NCBI GenBank assembly: GCA_902805995.1
Contig: CADCUU010000271.1
Coordinates: 1-13,744 of the forward strand
Direction: 5' to 3'
DNA: 13,744 nt
Origin: an uncultured Rubellimicrobium sp.
GTDB lineage: Bacteria > Pseudomonadota > Alphaproteobacteria > Rhodobacterales > Rhodobacteraceae
The first letter of the stretch is position 1; each line of letters opens with the position of its first letter. Position numbers and translations under genes: made by a program. The notes below the pieces were generated by a model. The model was not told the DNA's origin. It searched no databases and saw nothing but the letters and a program-made list of their open reading frames with translations. This document shows, in pieces, positions 6,910 to 13,036 of this stretch.

Positions 6910-8373
6910 CTACACGGAAATGTCACCTTCCGCGGGGGCCGACCGTCCGGGCCGCTGCGATCGGAAGGCCTCCAGGGCCGCTTCCCGCGCGACAGCGAGG
7001 TCGAGGACCGGCGCGGGATAGGCGTCGCGCGGGGACAGGCCCCAGGCGCGGGGGATCGCGTCGAAGTAGCTCAGTGCGGTCGGGGGCGGGTCCACCTGCC
7101 CTTCCGCGATCCACATCCGCTCGTAAGCGCCTTCGCGATCATAGGATTTCGCCTGCGACTGCGGATTGAAGATGCGAAAGAACGGCGAGGCATCAGGCCC
7201 CGATCCAGCCACCCACTGCCAGTTCACGGCATTGGCGGCGGGGTCCCAGTCGGTCAGGCAATCCTCGAACCATTTCAGCCCCACGCGCCAGTCGGTCATC
7301 ATGTGCTTGGTGAGGAGAGAGGCCGCGATCATGCGGGCGCGGTTGTGCATCCGCCCGGTCGCGTACATCTCCCGCATGGCGGCGTCGACGATGCGGATGC
7401 CCGTCCTCCCCCTCTGCCACGCCTGCACGAGAGGCGATTCGGCATCGCGCGCCCAGGGAAACCGCCGCCAGTCGGGTCGCCAGTGATCCGTCGCGATCTC
7501 GGGCGAATGAAACAGGAGGTGATGGGAAAAGTCGCGCCAGGCGAGCTCCCTCAGGAAGGTCTCGGCCCCGTCCTCGCCCCGTTCCAGCGCCAGGAGGCCC
7601 GCCTGCCAGCAGGTCCTCGGGCTGATCTCACCATAGGTGAGGTTCTCCGACAATCGCGAGGAGCCATCGATTGCCGGGCGGTCCCTGGCCGCGGCGTAGT
7701 CGCCCACCCTCTCGGCTAGGAAGCGATCCAGCCGTTCGCGGGCGAGCGCCTCGCCTGGGCGCTGCCACGCGGCGACGATGTGCCCCCCACGGTTCATGGC
7801 AGCGCCGAGCCGCCAGTCCTCCAGCCGCTCGCTGACGGGCCAGGAGTCAGGCCCGGCCAGTCGCGAGGGGGCCGGCAGAGGATCGCCTGGGTCGCGGCCC
7901 CGGATCGCGCGGAAGAACGGGCCATAAACCTTGTAGCCGCCACCCGTCCCTGTCTGCACCTTTTCAGGCTCATGGAGGAGGTGGCCGGGGCAGACCTTGA
8001 TCTCCACGCCGTCAGCCCGCAGCGCCTCGGCCACTTCCTGATCGCGCCGCCGCGACAAGGGATCGTGGAGCCGCGTCCACCAGACCGCCCCGGCACCCGT
8101 CTCGGCCAGCAGCGCCCGCAGGGATGGCAGCGCGTCGCCGCGGCGGAGAATCAGGTGGCTGCCACGTCCTTCCACATCCTTCGACAGCGCCTGAACCGAC
8201 ATGCCGATCCGCATCTTCGGCGCGGCTCCCAAGGCCTCCACGCCTTCGTCGCAGAGGAAGACCGGGACGACCGGCCGCCCGCTCGCCGCAGCGGCATGGA
8301 GCGCGGGATGGTCGGCTAGTCTCAAGTCGCGGCGGAACCAGAGCAGGATCGGGGAACGGTCGGTCGGGGTCAT
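6910..8373 (-). CDS. phrA: Deoxyribodipyrimidine photolyase (cryptochrome/photolyase family)
   Basis: 487-residue FAD flavoprotein that uses blue or near-UV light to split cyclobutane pyrimidine dimers in DNA. An N-terminal antenna domain opens with ILLWFRRDLRLADHPAL (9-25). The FAD domain carries SSRLSENLTYGEIS (238-251), ELAWRDFSHH (276-285), GRTGIRIVDAAMREM (322-336), GRMHNRARM (340-348) and NWQWVAGSGPDASPFFRIFNP (384-404). All are diagnostic of class I photolyases. No core motif looks broken, so it should be active. Which antenna cofactor it binds cannot be read here. The start at 8373 places the Rossmann motif at the expected distance; an upstream in-frame start at 8430 would add 19 residues with no family support. 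It follows the aminotransferase by 69 bases and is probably co-transcribed with cfa. The Rhodobacter name phrA is used; elsewhere it is phr or phrB. Confidence 0.95.
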   Translation of the reverse strand: MTPTDRSPILLWFRRDLRLADHPALHAAAASGRPVVPVFLCDEGVEALGAAPKMRIGMSVQALSKDVEGRGSHLILRRGDALPSLRALLAETGAGAVWWTRLHDPLSRRRDQEVAEALRADGVEIKVCPGHLLHEPEKVQTGTGGGYKVYGPFFRAIRGRDPGDPLPAPSRLAGPDSWPVSERLEDWRLGAAMNRGGHIVAAWQRPGEALARERLDRFLAERVGDYAAARDRPAIDGSSRLSENLTYGEISPRTCWQAGLLALERGEDGAETFLRELAWRDFSHHLLFHSPEIATDHWRPDWRRFPWARDAESPLVQAWQRGRTGIRIVDAAMREMYATGRMHNRARMIAASLLTKHMMTDWRVGLKWFEDCLTDWDPAANAVNWQWVAGSGPDASPFFRIFNPQSQAKSYDREGAYERMWIAEGQVDPPPTALSYFDAIPRAWGLSPRDAYPAPVLDLAVAREAALEAFRSQRPGRSAPAEGDISV

Positions 8374-8442
8374 GTGCGCTCGCGGCAGGGGGTTGCGAAG
8401 GGAAGCTGACGGCACGCCTGGTTTTGCCAACGACGGGCTGGT

Positions 8443-9675
8443 TCAGCCTGGGAGCACGTCCCTCAGAGCCTGAATCAACCGGTCGATGTCTTCCTCCGAG
8501 GTATAGTGCGTGAAGCTCATCCTGAGCACGCCCTTGTCGGGGTCGATGCCCAGGGCGCGAAGGGGACGCACCGCGTAGAAATCCCCGCCCCCCGCCATGA
8601 TCCCGTGCGAGGCCAGCGCCGCCGCCACCGCTTCGGCTTGGGTGGGCAGTTCCAACGCGACGGTCGGCGCACGCTTGGCGGCCTCGACAGGCCCCAGGAG
8701 GCGGACGTCGTTGCGGTCGCGGAGCGCGGCGAGGAGCGGCTCCAACAGGGCCACTTCCCTCGCCCTCATCAGATCGTGGGCGGCGCGGGCCGCGGGCGCG
8801 CCGTCGCTCGGGCCGCCGTGATGGGCGGACAGCGCTTCGAAATAGTCAGCCATGCCGGCAGATGCGGCAATCTGCGCGTGGTCCGGGCCTGCCGGGGTCA
8901 GGCGCTTGTAGAGCACATCTCCGTTGAAGAAGTGGCCTTGGTTGGGGAGTTCCATACCGAACTCCTGGCGGAGGACCATGAGCCCTTGGTGCGGGCCGTA
9001 GGTCTTGTAGGCGCTGAACAGGTACACGTCGCAGCCCAGGGCGCCCACATCGGGCAGGCCATGGGGAACGTAGCTCACGCCGTCCACGCAGGTCCGCGCC
9101 CCGGCGGCACGGGCCATCGCAGTTATCGCAGCCACATCATTGATTTCCGCCACGACGTTCGAGCAATGCGTGAAGCAGACCAGCCTGACACGACCGTCTG
9201 ACAGAAGATCAGACAGTCGCTGTGGGTCGAGGTGACCGGTCGTGGGGTCAATCCGCCATTCGCGGACCTCCACCCCGTCCTCCGCAAGCCGCTGCCACGG
9301 GCCGGAATTGGCCTCATGGTCTTGGTCGGTGACGACGATTGCATCGCCGGGGCGGAGCCACTTCCGGACAGCCTGGGCGAGGACATAGGTATTTGCGGTG
9401 GTGGAGGGGCCGAAGGACAGCTCCTGCGTGGTGACACCCAGCATGGCGGCGAGACGGGTCCGCGCCTCGTCCATCTCGTCCCCGGCAAGTTGTGACGTCT
9501 CATAGGGCGCGTAGGGTTGGACCTTCCGCTCGGTGTAGAACCGCGTCAGGCGGTGGACCACCTGCGCGCAGGGGAAGGAGCCGCCGGCGTTCTCGAAAAA
9601 GGATTGGTCGCGCAGGGCGGGCACGGCAAAGGCGGGAAACTGGGAGCGGACCCAGGCGGTATCGAACGATGTCAT
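8443..9675 (-). CDS. Class V-fold PLP aminotransferase, cysteine-desulfurase-like
   Basis: 410-residue PLP enzyme of the NifS/SufS superfamily, resembling the subfamily often labelled cysteine desulfurase-like (VC1184 type). Visible: an N-terminal FFENAGGSFPC motif (27-36), SFGPSTTANTY (87-97), the PLP-stacking His in TDQDHEANSGPW (H120), the cofactor Asp in TCVDGVSYVPHG (D198) and the PLP lysine in FSAYKTYGPHQG (K224). The residue before that Lys is Tyr, where many family members have His. The C-terminal loop where SufS/CsdA carry the active-site Cys reads GGGDFYAVRPLR (362-373) and has no Cys. Sulfur transfer is therefore doubtful; it may be a lyase, transaminase or isomerase. The start at 9675 opens the family-typical MTSFDTAWVRSQFP; a longer frame up to 9906 runs through the promoter region. 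It is the first gene of the minus-strand cluster. The substrate is unknown. Confidence 0.88.
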   Translation of the reverse strand: MTSFDTAWVRSQFPAFAVPALRDQSFFENAGGSFPCAQVVHRLTRFYTERKVQPYAPYETSQLAGDEMDEARTRLAAMLGVTTQELSFGPSTTANTYVLAQAVRKWLRPGDAIVVTDQDHEANSGPWQRLAEDGVEVREWRIDPTTGHLDPQRLSDLLSDGRVRLVCFTHCSNVVAEINDVAAITAMARAAGARTCVDGVSYVPHGLPDVGALGCDVYLFSAYKTYGPHQGLMVLRQEFGMELPNQGHFFNGDVLYKRLTPAGPDHAQIAASAGMADYFEALSAHHGGPSDGAPAARAAHDLMRAREVALLEPLLAALRDRNDVRLLGPVEAAKRAPTVALELPTQAEAVAAALASHGIMAGGGDFYAVRPLRALGIDPDKGVLRMSFTHYTSEEDIDRLIQALRDVLPG

Positions 9676-9683
9676 GAGGGAAG

Positions 9684-9787
9684 GACCGTTTCGGAGAGGG
9701 TGAGGGCTGGAATGTGAGCGGGCCGGAACTTGCGGCAGATAATCGGAAGGTCGGTCAACGTAAGTGAAGGACCGGCCCGAAACGGTC
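9684..9787. repeat. Nested inverted repeats upstream of the aminotransferase gene
   Basis: GACCGTTTCGG (9684-9694) and CCGAAACGGTC (9777-9787) are perfect 11-bp inverted copies. Inside them, CGGGCCGG (9719-9726) and CCGGCCCG (9772-9779) are perfect 8-bp copies. The right-hand arms overlap at 9777-9779. In a minus-strand transcript the 16-base element at 9787-9772 could pair with 9726-9719, with 9694-9684, or with both as a bulged stem. The 9684-9694 arm lies only 8 bases before the ATG, so pairing could affect translation. As DNA, the copies could be paired operators. Confidence 0.5.
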
Positions 9788-10014
9788 ATCGTCGCACCCG
9801 ACGCGCGATTGTCCGGGCGACCGCACCACCGGATGTGATTGTCGCAAGGGGACCAGCACGGCGCAGGCTTCGCTTGGCCCGCCATCTTGGTTGAGAGTGC
9901 CGGCAACCCGGTTAGGAGTCATGAGCATCGGATCCGTCCCTGCATGGGTCGCCAGCGTGGCAGGCAGACCTTTGGCCCGCAAGGGTGCCGCGCCACGTCG
10001 CGGGCCGGCGGGGC

Positions 10015-10043
10015 TTGAAGGGTTCCCTAGGCCTTCCTAACGT
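10015..10043 (+). promoter_or_regulatory. Candidate sigma-70-type promoter for the substrate-binding protein
   Basis: TTGAAG (10015-10020) and TAACGT (10038-10043) are 17 bases apart. They would start transcription about 30 bases before the ATG at 10083. The -10 match is poor, and other promoters in this region are possible. Confidence 0.25.
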
Positions 10044-10082
10044 TGGACCGCAACTATCTTGGCCAACGGGAGAACCAATCAG

Positions 10083-11126
10083 ATGAGAATCGTGACCCTT
10101 CTGGGCGCCGCCTCGCTCGCCGCCCTGGGCACCGCTGCCCTGGCCCAGGACGCCGAGCTCGTGGTGCTGGACTATCCGGGCTTTGAAACGCCCGAGTTCC
10201 ACCAGCCCTATCTCGACGCCCATGGCCAGCCGCCCACCTTCTCGTTCTTCGGGGACGAGGAAGAGGCGTTCCAGAAGGTTCAGGCCGGGTTCGAGGCCGA
10301 TGTCGCGCATATTTGCGCGGGCTCGGTTCCCAAGTGGCAGGAATCGGGGCTTCTGGAGCCCTGGGACACCTCGCGGATTGAAAGCTTTGCTACGCTTGAT
10401 GCGAACCTGATGGGGACGGAGATCGGCGGCGAGGGGGAGATGTTCTTCCTGCCCACCGATTGGGGCACCACCGCCATCGCCTACAACCCCGACGAGGTTG
10501 CGGCCGAAGATGTTGCCACCCTCGAAGTGTTCAAGAACCCTGCCTATGCCGGGCGCATCGCAATTCCCGACAACGTGGACGATGCCTGGGCGCTCGCCTA
10601 CCTCGCCACTGGGGTGACCGACTGGTCGCAAGGCGTGACTGACGAGCAGTTCGAGGCTGCGGCCCAGTGGCTCCGCGACGTGCATCCGAACCTGCGCACC
10701 TACTGGACCGACCCGGCTGAGCTTGCGCAGCTCATGGCGACGGGCGAGGTGCTGGTCGCCTGGGCCTGGAATGAGACCTTCCCCACGATGAAGGAGGAAG
10801 GCCGTCCAATCGGGTTCCAGCGCGAGCCGGCGGAAGGGTCGTCGGTGTGGCTCTGCGGCTTCGTCAACCTCGCCAACGGGCCGGGGAACGAGGACAAGGC
10901 CTATGACTACGCCAACGCCTTCCTGAGCGAGCAGACGACGCCTGCTCTCGTCTCGGCGGGCTGGGGAAGCGGCAACGCGGCGGGGATGCAGAACATCACC
11001 GAGGAGGAGCTGACCGCCTCGGGCCTGGGCACCATCGAGGCGCCGGTCTTTGCGCAACTGCCGATCAGCATCGCGGATCGCGAGCGCCATGCCTCGACCT
11101 TCGAGGAGATCAAGGCCGGGTTCTGA
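10083..11126 (+). CDS. ABC transporter substrate-binding protein, polyamine (PotD/PotF) type
   Basis: 347-residue periplasmic protein. The signal peptide (1-21, MRIVTLLGA...AALA) is cleaved before QDAELV, leaving about 326 residues. The fold is that of PotD/PotF-type receptors: an early LDYPGFETPEF strand and turn, then VAHICAGSVPKWQESGLLEPWD (the family's Y-D-V-x-C/P-S ... GLLEPLD segment), and FFLPTDWGTTAIAYNPDEV, equivalent to the WGTTGIAYN motif of PotD. Substrate could be spermidine, putrescine or a related cation; the pocket residues cannot be assigned by eye. GGGAG about 10 bases before the ATG supports this start over a TTG at 10059. It is an orphan: no permease or ATPase gene lies within the window, so it must use components encoded elsewhere or act alone. 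Hairpins follow the stop. The nearby ureohydrolase could act in the same polyamine pathway (inference). Confidence 0.85.
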   Translation: MRIVTLLGAASLAALGTAALAQDAELVVLDYPGFETPEFHQPYLDAHGQPPTFSFFGDEEEAFQKVQAGFEADVAHICAGSVPKWQESGLLEPWDTSRIESFATLDANLMGTEIGGEGEMFFLPTDWGTTAIAYNPDEVAAEDVATLEVFKNPAYAGRIAIPDNVDDAWALAYLATGVTDWSQGVTDEQFEAAAQWLRDVHPNLRTYWTDPAELAQLMATGEVLVAWAWNETFPTMKEEGRPIGFQREPAEGSSVWLCGFVNLANGPGNEDKAYDYANAFLSEQTTPALVSAGWGSGNAAGMQNITEEELTASGLGTIEAPVFAQLPISIADRERHASTFEEIKAGF

Positions 11127-11135
11127 CCCGATCTG

Positions 11136-11162
11136 GGGCGGGGGCGTCATGCGTCCCCGCCC
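11136..11162 (+). terminator. GC-rich hairpin 9 bases after the substrate-binding-protein stop
   Basis: GGGCGGGGGCG pairs with CGTCCCCGCCC as an 11-bp stem with one G-T wobble and a 5-base TCATG loop. The stem is strong but is followed by GTCTACTGTC instead of a T-run, so it may be an imperfect intrinsic terminator or a 3'-end stabiliser. Confidence 0.45.
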
Positions 11163-11177
11163 GTCTACTGTCGCCCG

Positions 11178-11197
11178 GGGTGCTGTGTGCACAGCCC
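11178..11197 (+). terminator. Second hairpin, followed by a T-rich stretch
   Basis: GGG-T-GCTGTG-TG-CACAGC-CC folds into a stem with one bulged T and a tiny loop (the innermost pair probably opens). It is followed by CTTGATTT, the closest thing to a T-tract in this gap. It may act with the upstream hairpin as a tandem terminator. Confidence 0.35.
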
Positions 11198-11358
11198 TTG
11201 ATTTGCTGTGGCGCAGCTTGGGAGCCGCGTCGTGAAGTGGGCGGGCTCGCGCGGACCCTTGGGGTCGCTGGGCGTGGCCGTGGGATTCGGGTTCGGGCAT
11301 GGGGATCTCCAGCGTGGTTCGGAGAGAATGCGCCCGAAAGGTTAGCAAATCCTGACCC

Positions 11359-11370
11359 CAACGCGCGTTG
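11359..11370. promoter_or_regulatory. 12-bp perfect palindrome CAACGCGCGTTG
   Basis: The site has no spacer and is flanked by direct TGACCC copies (11353-11358 and 11373-11378). It lies about 70 bases upstream of the candidate -35 element for the 162-residue hypothetical gene. Such palindromes often bind dimeric regulators; none can be named from the sequence. Confidence 0.3.
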
Positions 11371-11408
11371 CGTGACCCGAATTCTGACCATTTCGTGGCA
11401 CGCGCACA

Positions 11409-11429
11409 CATGCACGTTGCGGTTGCATG
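11409..11429. promoter_or_regulatory. Inverted repeat CATGCA-N9-TGCATG
   Basis: A perfect 6-bp inverted repeat with a 9-base centre, ending 7 bases before the candidate -35 element at 11437. The total span of 21 bases, about two helical turns, suits a dimeric helix-turn-helix regulator. The regulator is unknown. Confidence 0.35.
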
Positions 11430-11436
11430 GCCCCGG

Positions 11437-11465
11437 TGGACGTGCTCCCTCCCCCGTTCTATAGC
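11437..11465 (+). promoter_or_regulatory. Candidate promoter of the 162-residue hypothetical gene
   Basis: TGGACG (11437-11442) and TATAGC (11460-11465) are 17 bases apart. The -10 lies 28 bases before the ATG at 11494, leaving a leader of roughly 20 bases with a GAGGG ribosome binding site. This is the best sigma-70-like pair I see in the window. Confidence 0.4.
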
Positions 11466-11493
11466 GCCGGGGACTTCCAGCACTGAGGGCGGC

Positions 11494-11982
11494 ATGAGCT
11501 TCGATTTGATGGTGTTCGATCCGGCGGTGGCCCCCGCGAGCGCCGAGGCCTTTGCGGCATGGCAGCGGGAGCTTACGGCGTGGCACGAGAACGACGAGAT
11601 GCGCCTGGACCCGGCCAAGGCAGGTGCGGCGCCGAAAGCCTGGTTCATGGAGATGATCCGGCACTTCCCCCCAAAGGACGGGCCCTTCAGCCTGCCGGGC
11701 TGGGACCAGCGGCGAACCTGGGCGGCCTACCGATTCGCGGAGCCCCTGTGCTGGGCGCAGTTCCGCGTCGAGGATACGGAGATGGCGGCCTCGCTGGGCT
11801 TTGAGGCCGCGCGGCGGCACGGCCTTGGCGTTCATGACATCGGCGGCGATGGGCGCGTCTGGATTCCGGGACCGGATGGGGCGCATGTGGCGACCATGAC
11901 CGTGTCGCGCGGCCCCCTGGCCGAGGTTCGCGACGCCTCCAAGAAGGGCCTGCTGGGCGGTCTGTTCCGCCGGAAGGGCTGA
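11494..11982 (+). CDS. Conserved-looking hypothetical protein, 162 residues
   Basis: No function is recognised. The protein is soluble, with no signal peptide or membrane segment. It opens with MSFDLMVFDPAVAP, followed by an FAAWQRELTAW helix, WFMEMIRHFPPKDGPF, the strand RTWAAYRFAEPLCWAQF, a helix with LGFEAARRHGLGVHDIGGDGRVWIP, and a basic end (SKKGLLGGLFRRKG). The opening, the W-x-E-x-x-x-x-FPP-x-x-GP motif and the GLGVHDI-G-G-x-x-W-P segment recall a widespread family of small uncharacterised bacterial proteins that start MSYDLxVFDP. That resemblance is from memory. GAGGG 4 bases before the ATG supports this start over an in-frame GTG-type frame opening at 11368, which would cover the promoter and palindromes. 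It stands alone on the plus strand and converges with the agmatinase gene. Confidence 0.8.
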   Translation: MSFDLMVFDPAVAPASAEAFAAWQRELTAWHENDEMRLDPAKAGAAPKAWFMEMIRHFPPKDGPFSLPGWDQRRTWAAYRFAEPLCWAQFRVEDTEMAASLGFEAARRHGLGVHDIGGDGRVWIPGPDGAHVATMTVSRGPLAEVRDASKKGLLGGLFRRKG

Positions 11983-11997
11983 GAGCGCTCTAGTGGA

Positions 11998-12017
11998 GCG
12001 GGGCGCAAGCGCCCCGC
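11998..12017. terminator. GC hairpin between convergent genes
   Basis: GCGGGGCG-CAAG-CGCCCCGC is a perfect 8-bp stem with a 4-base loop, 15 bases after the hypothetical gene's stop and 52 bases beyond the stop of the opposing agmatinase gene. Its position suggests a bidirectional terminator, though neither side has a real T-run. Confidence 0.5.
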
Positions 12018-12069
12018 CTGAAGAAGGAGAGGCGTGCGGCCCTGTTGGCGCGCTGAGGCCGGCCTGGGA

Positions 12070-13032
12070 CTACTTGCCGAGCCGGTGCCACGCGTAGAGG
12101 CACAGGAGCTCCGTCGCGACATGGGCGCCGGCGATGGCGGTGGCCCCTGTCGGATCGAAGGGGGGCGAGACCTCGACCACGTCGCCGCCCACCACGCGCA
12201 GGCCAGCCATCTCCCTTAGGATCGTCGCGGCCTGCCAGGAGTTGAGGCCCCCCCAGACAGGTGTGCCCGTGCCCGGCGCGAAGGCCGGATCGAGCGCGTC
12301 GATATCGAAGGTGACGTAGACGGGGCGGTCGCCGACGATCTCGCGGACCTGGGCGGCGACGGCTTCGGGCCCCTGCTGGTGGACGGCGCGGGCGTCGATC
12401 ATGGGCATGCCCAAGCGATCCTCCGTCACCGTGCGGATGCCGATCTGGACGGAGGTCGCGGGGTCTACGAGGCCGAGCTTGACGGCCTTGTAGAGGAACG
12501 TCCCGTGGTCGAGGCGCTCCATGTCGTCGTCCTGCCAGAGATCGCTGTGCGCGTCGAACTGGACGACGGAGATAGGGCCGAACTTTTCCGCATAGGCGCG
12601 CAGGATCGGCAGGGTGATGAAGTGGTCGCCGCCGAGCGTGATCGTCCCGATGCCGTGGGCCAGGATCTCGGCCGTGCGGGCGGTCAGGGCAGCGGGAAAG
12701 GCAGAGGTCTTGGCGTAGTCGAAGGCCAGGTCGCCCGTGTCCACCACTGCGAGTTCGGAAAGCGGGTCGAAGGGCCAGCCATAGGGCGGGTCGTAGGGCT
12801 GTAGGGTGGACGCCTCCCGGATGGCGCGGGGGCCAAAGCGGGGGCCGGTGCGGTGCGTGACCGCCTGGTCGAACCCCACGCCCAGGATGGCGAGGTCGGC
12901 GCCGGTCAGGAGCTTGGTGTAGCGGCGGCGCAGGAAAGATGTCGCGCCGGAGAAGGCGTTCTCGAAGGCGAGGCCTTTCAGGTCGCCCGTGAAGGCGCGG
13001 TCCACCTGGGTTTTCGCGTCCTCAAGTCCCAT
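12070..13032 (-). CDS. speB: Agmatinase-family ureohydrolase
   Basis: 320-residue cytosolic binuclear-manganese enzyme of the arginase/agmatinase superfamily, of normal length. Agmatinase hydrolyses agmatine to putrescine and urea. Metal ligands are visible: H137 in TLGGDHFIT, D160/H162/D164 in QFDAHSDLW, and D243/D245 in TFDIDALDPAFAPGTGTP. The later VEVSPPFDPTG (287-297) carries the conserved Glu. Residues 51-75 (GVGFDQAVTHRTGPRFGPRAIREAS) fit the agmatinase-type start of the core. Related enzymes act on guanidinobutyrate, guanidinopropionate or other guanidino compounds, so the exact substrate is uncertain. GGAG lies 8 bases before the ATG, within the end of the upstream M20 amidohydrolase gene, whose stop is 4 bases away; the two are almost certainly co-transcribed. 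That pairing suggests a shared catabolic route for acylated or guanidino nitrogen compounds (inference). Confidence 0.92.
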   Translation of the reverse strand: MGLEDAKTQVDRAFTGDLKGLAFENAFSGATSFLRRRYTKLLTGADLAILGVGFDQAVTHRTGPRFGPRAIREASTLQPYDPPYGWPFDPLSELAVVDTGDLAFDYAKTSAFPAALTARTAEILAHGIGTITLGGDHFITLPILRAYAEKFGPISVVQFDAHSDLWQDDDMERLDHGTFLYKAVKLGLVDPATSVQIGIRTVTEDRLGMPMIDARAVHQQGPEAVAAQVREIVGDRPVYVTFDIDALDPAFAPGTGTPVWGGLNSWQAATILREMAGLRVVGGDVVEVSPPFDPTGATAIAGAHVATELLCLYAWHRLGK

Positions 13033-13036
13033 AAGT

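Larger units (their letters stand above)
9676..10082. other. Divergent intergenic region with inverted repeats
   Basis: 407 bases between the minus-strand aminotransferase and the plus-strand substrate-binding protein. They must hold the promoters for both directions. Bases 9684-9787 carry nested inverted repeats (listed separately). Within them, the minus strand has TTGACC (plus-strand 9753-9758) and TATCTG (9736-9741), neither at canonical spacing with a good partner. Bases 9921-10040 hold a 39-codon frame starting ATGAGCATC behind AGGAG, but the spacing is only 2 bases. A weak promoter for the plus-strand gene lies near 10015-10043. I see no RNA gene. Confidence 0.6.
11127..11493. other. 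Intergenic region with hairpins, palindromes and a candidate promoter
   Basis: 367 bases between two plus-strand genes. The first 70 hold two hairpins that could end the substrate-binding-protein transcript. Bases 11200-11350 show nothing definite beyond a short GACCC-TTG-GGGTC repeat (11254-11266). From 11350 on there are TGACCC copies (11353-11358, 11373-11378) around a 12-bp palindrome, then a second inverted repeat and a promoter. No RNA gene was recognised. Confidence 0.6.

Noticed and set aside
6544..7719. 391-codon plus-strand frame opposite cfa and phrA
   Set aside because: Antisense shadow of two clearly recognised enzymes and spans their junction.
8374..8520. RpoE (ECF)-type promoter upstream of phrA
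   Set aside because: A TGATTC occurs on the minus strand near plus-strand 8470-8475, inside the aminotransferase coding end, but no matching -10 follows at the right distance. I cannot support a stress-sigma promoter here.
9921..10040. 39-codon small gene or leader peptide before the substrate-binding protein
   Set aside because: It has ATG with AGGAG, but the spacing is only 2 bases, the composition is Ala/Gly/Pro/Arg-rich like noise, and it would overlap the candidate promoter of the next gene.
9912..11648. 578-codon open frame on the minus strand
   Set aside because: It lies opposite the substrate-binding-protein gene, which has a signal peptide, a ribosome binding site and family motifs. 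The frame's translation is rich in Arg, Gly, Pro and His and matches nothing I know; long antisense frames are common in GC-rich DNA.
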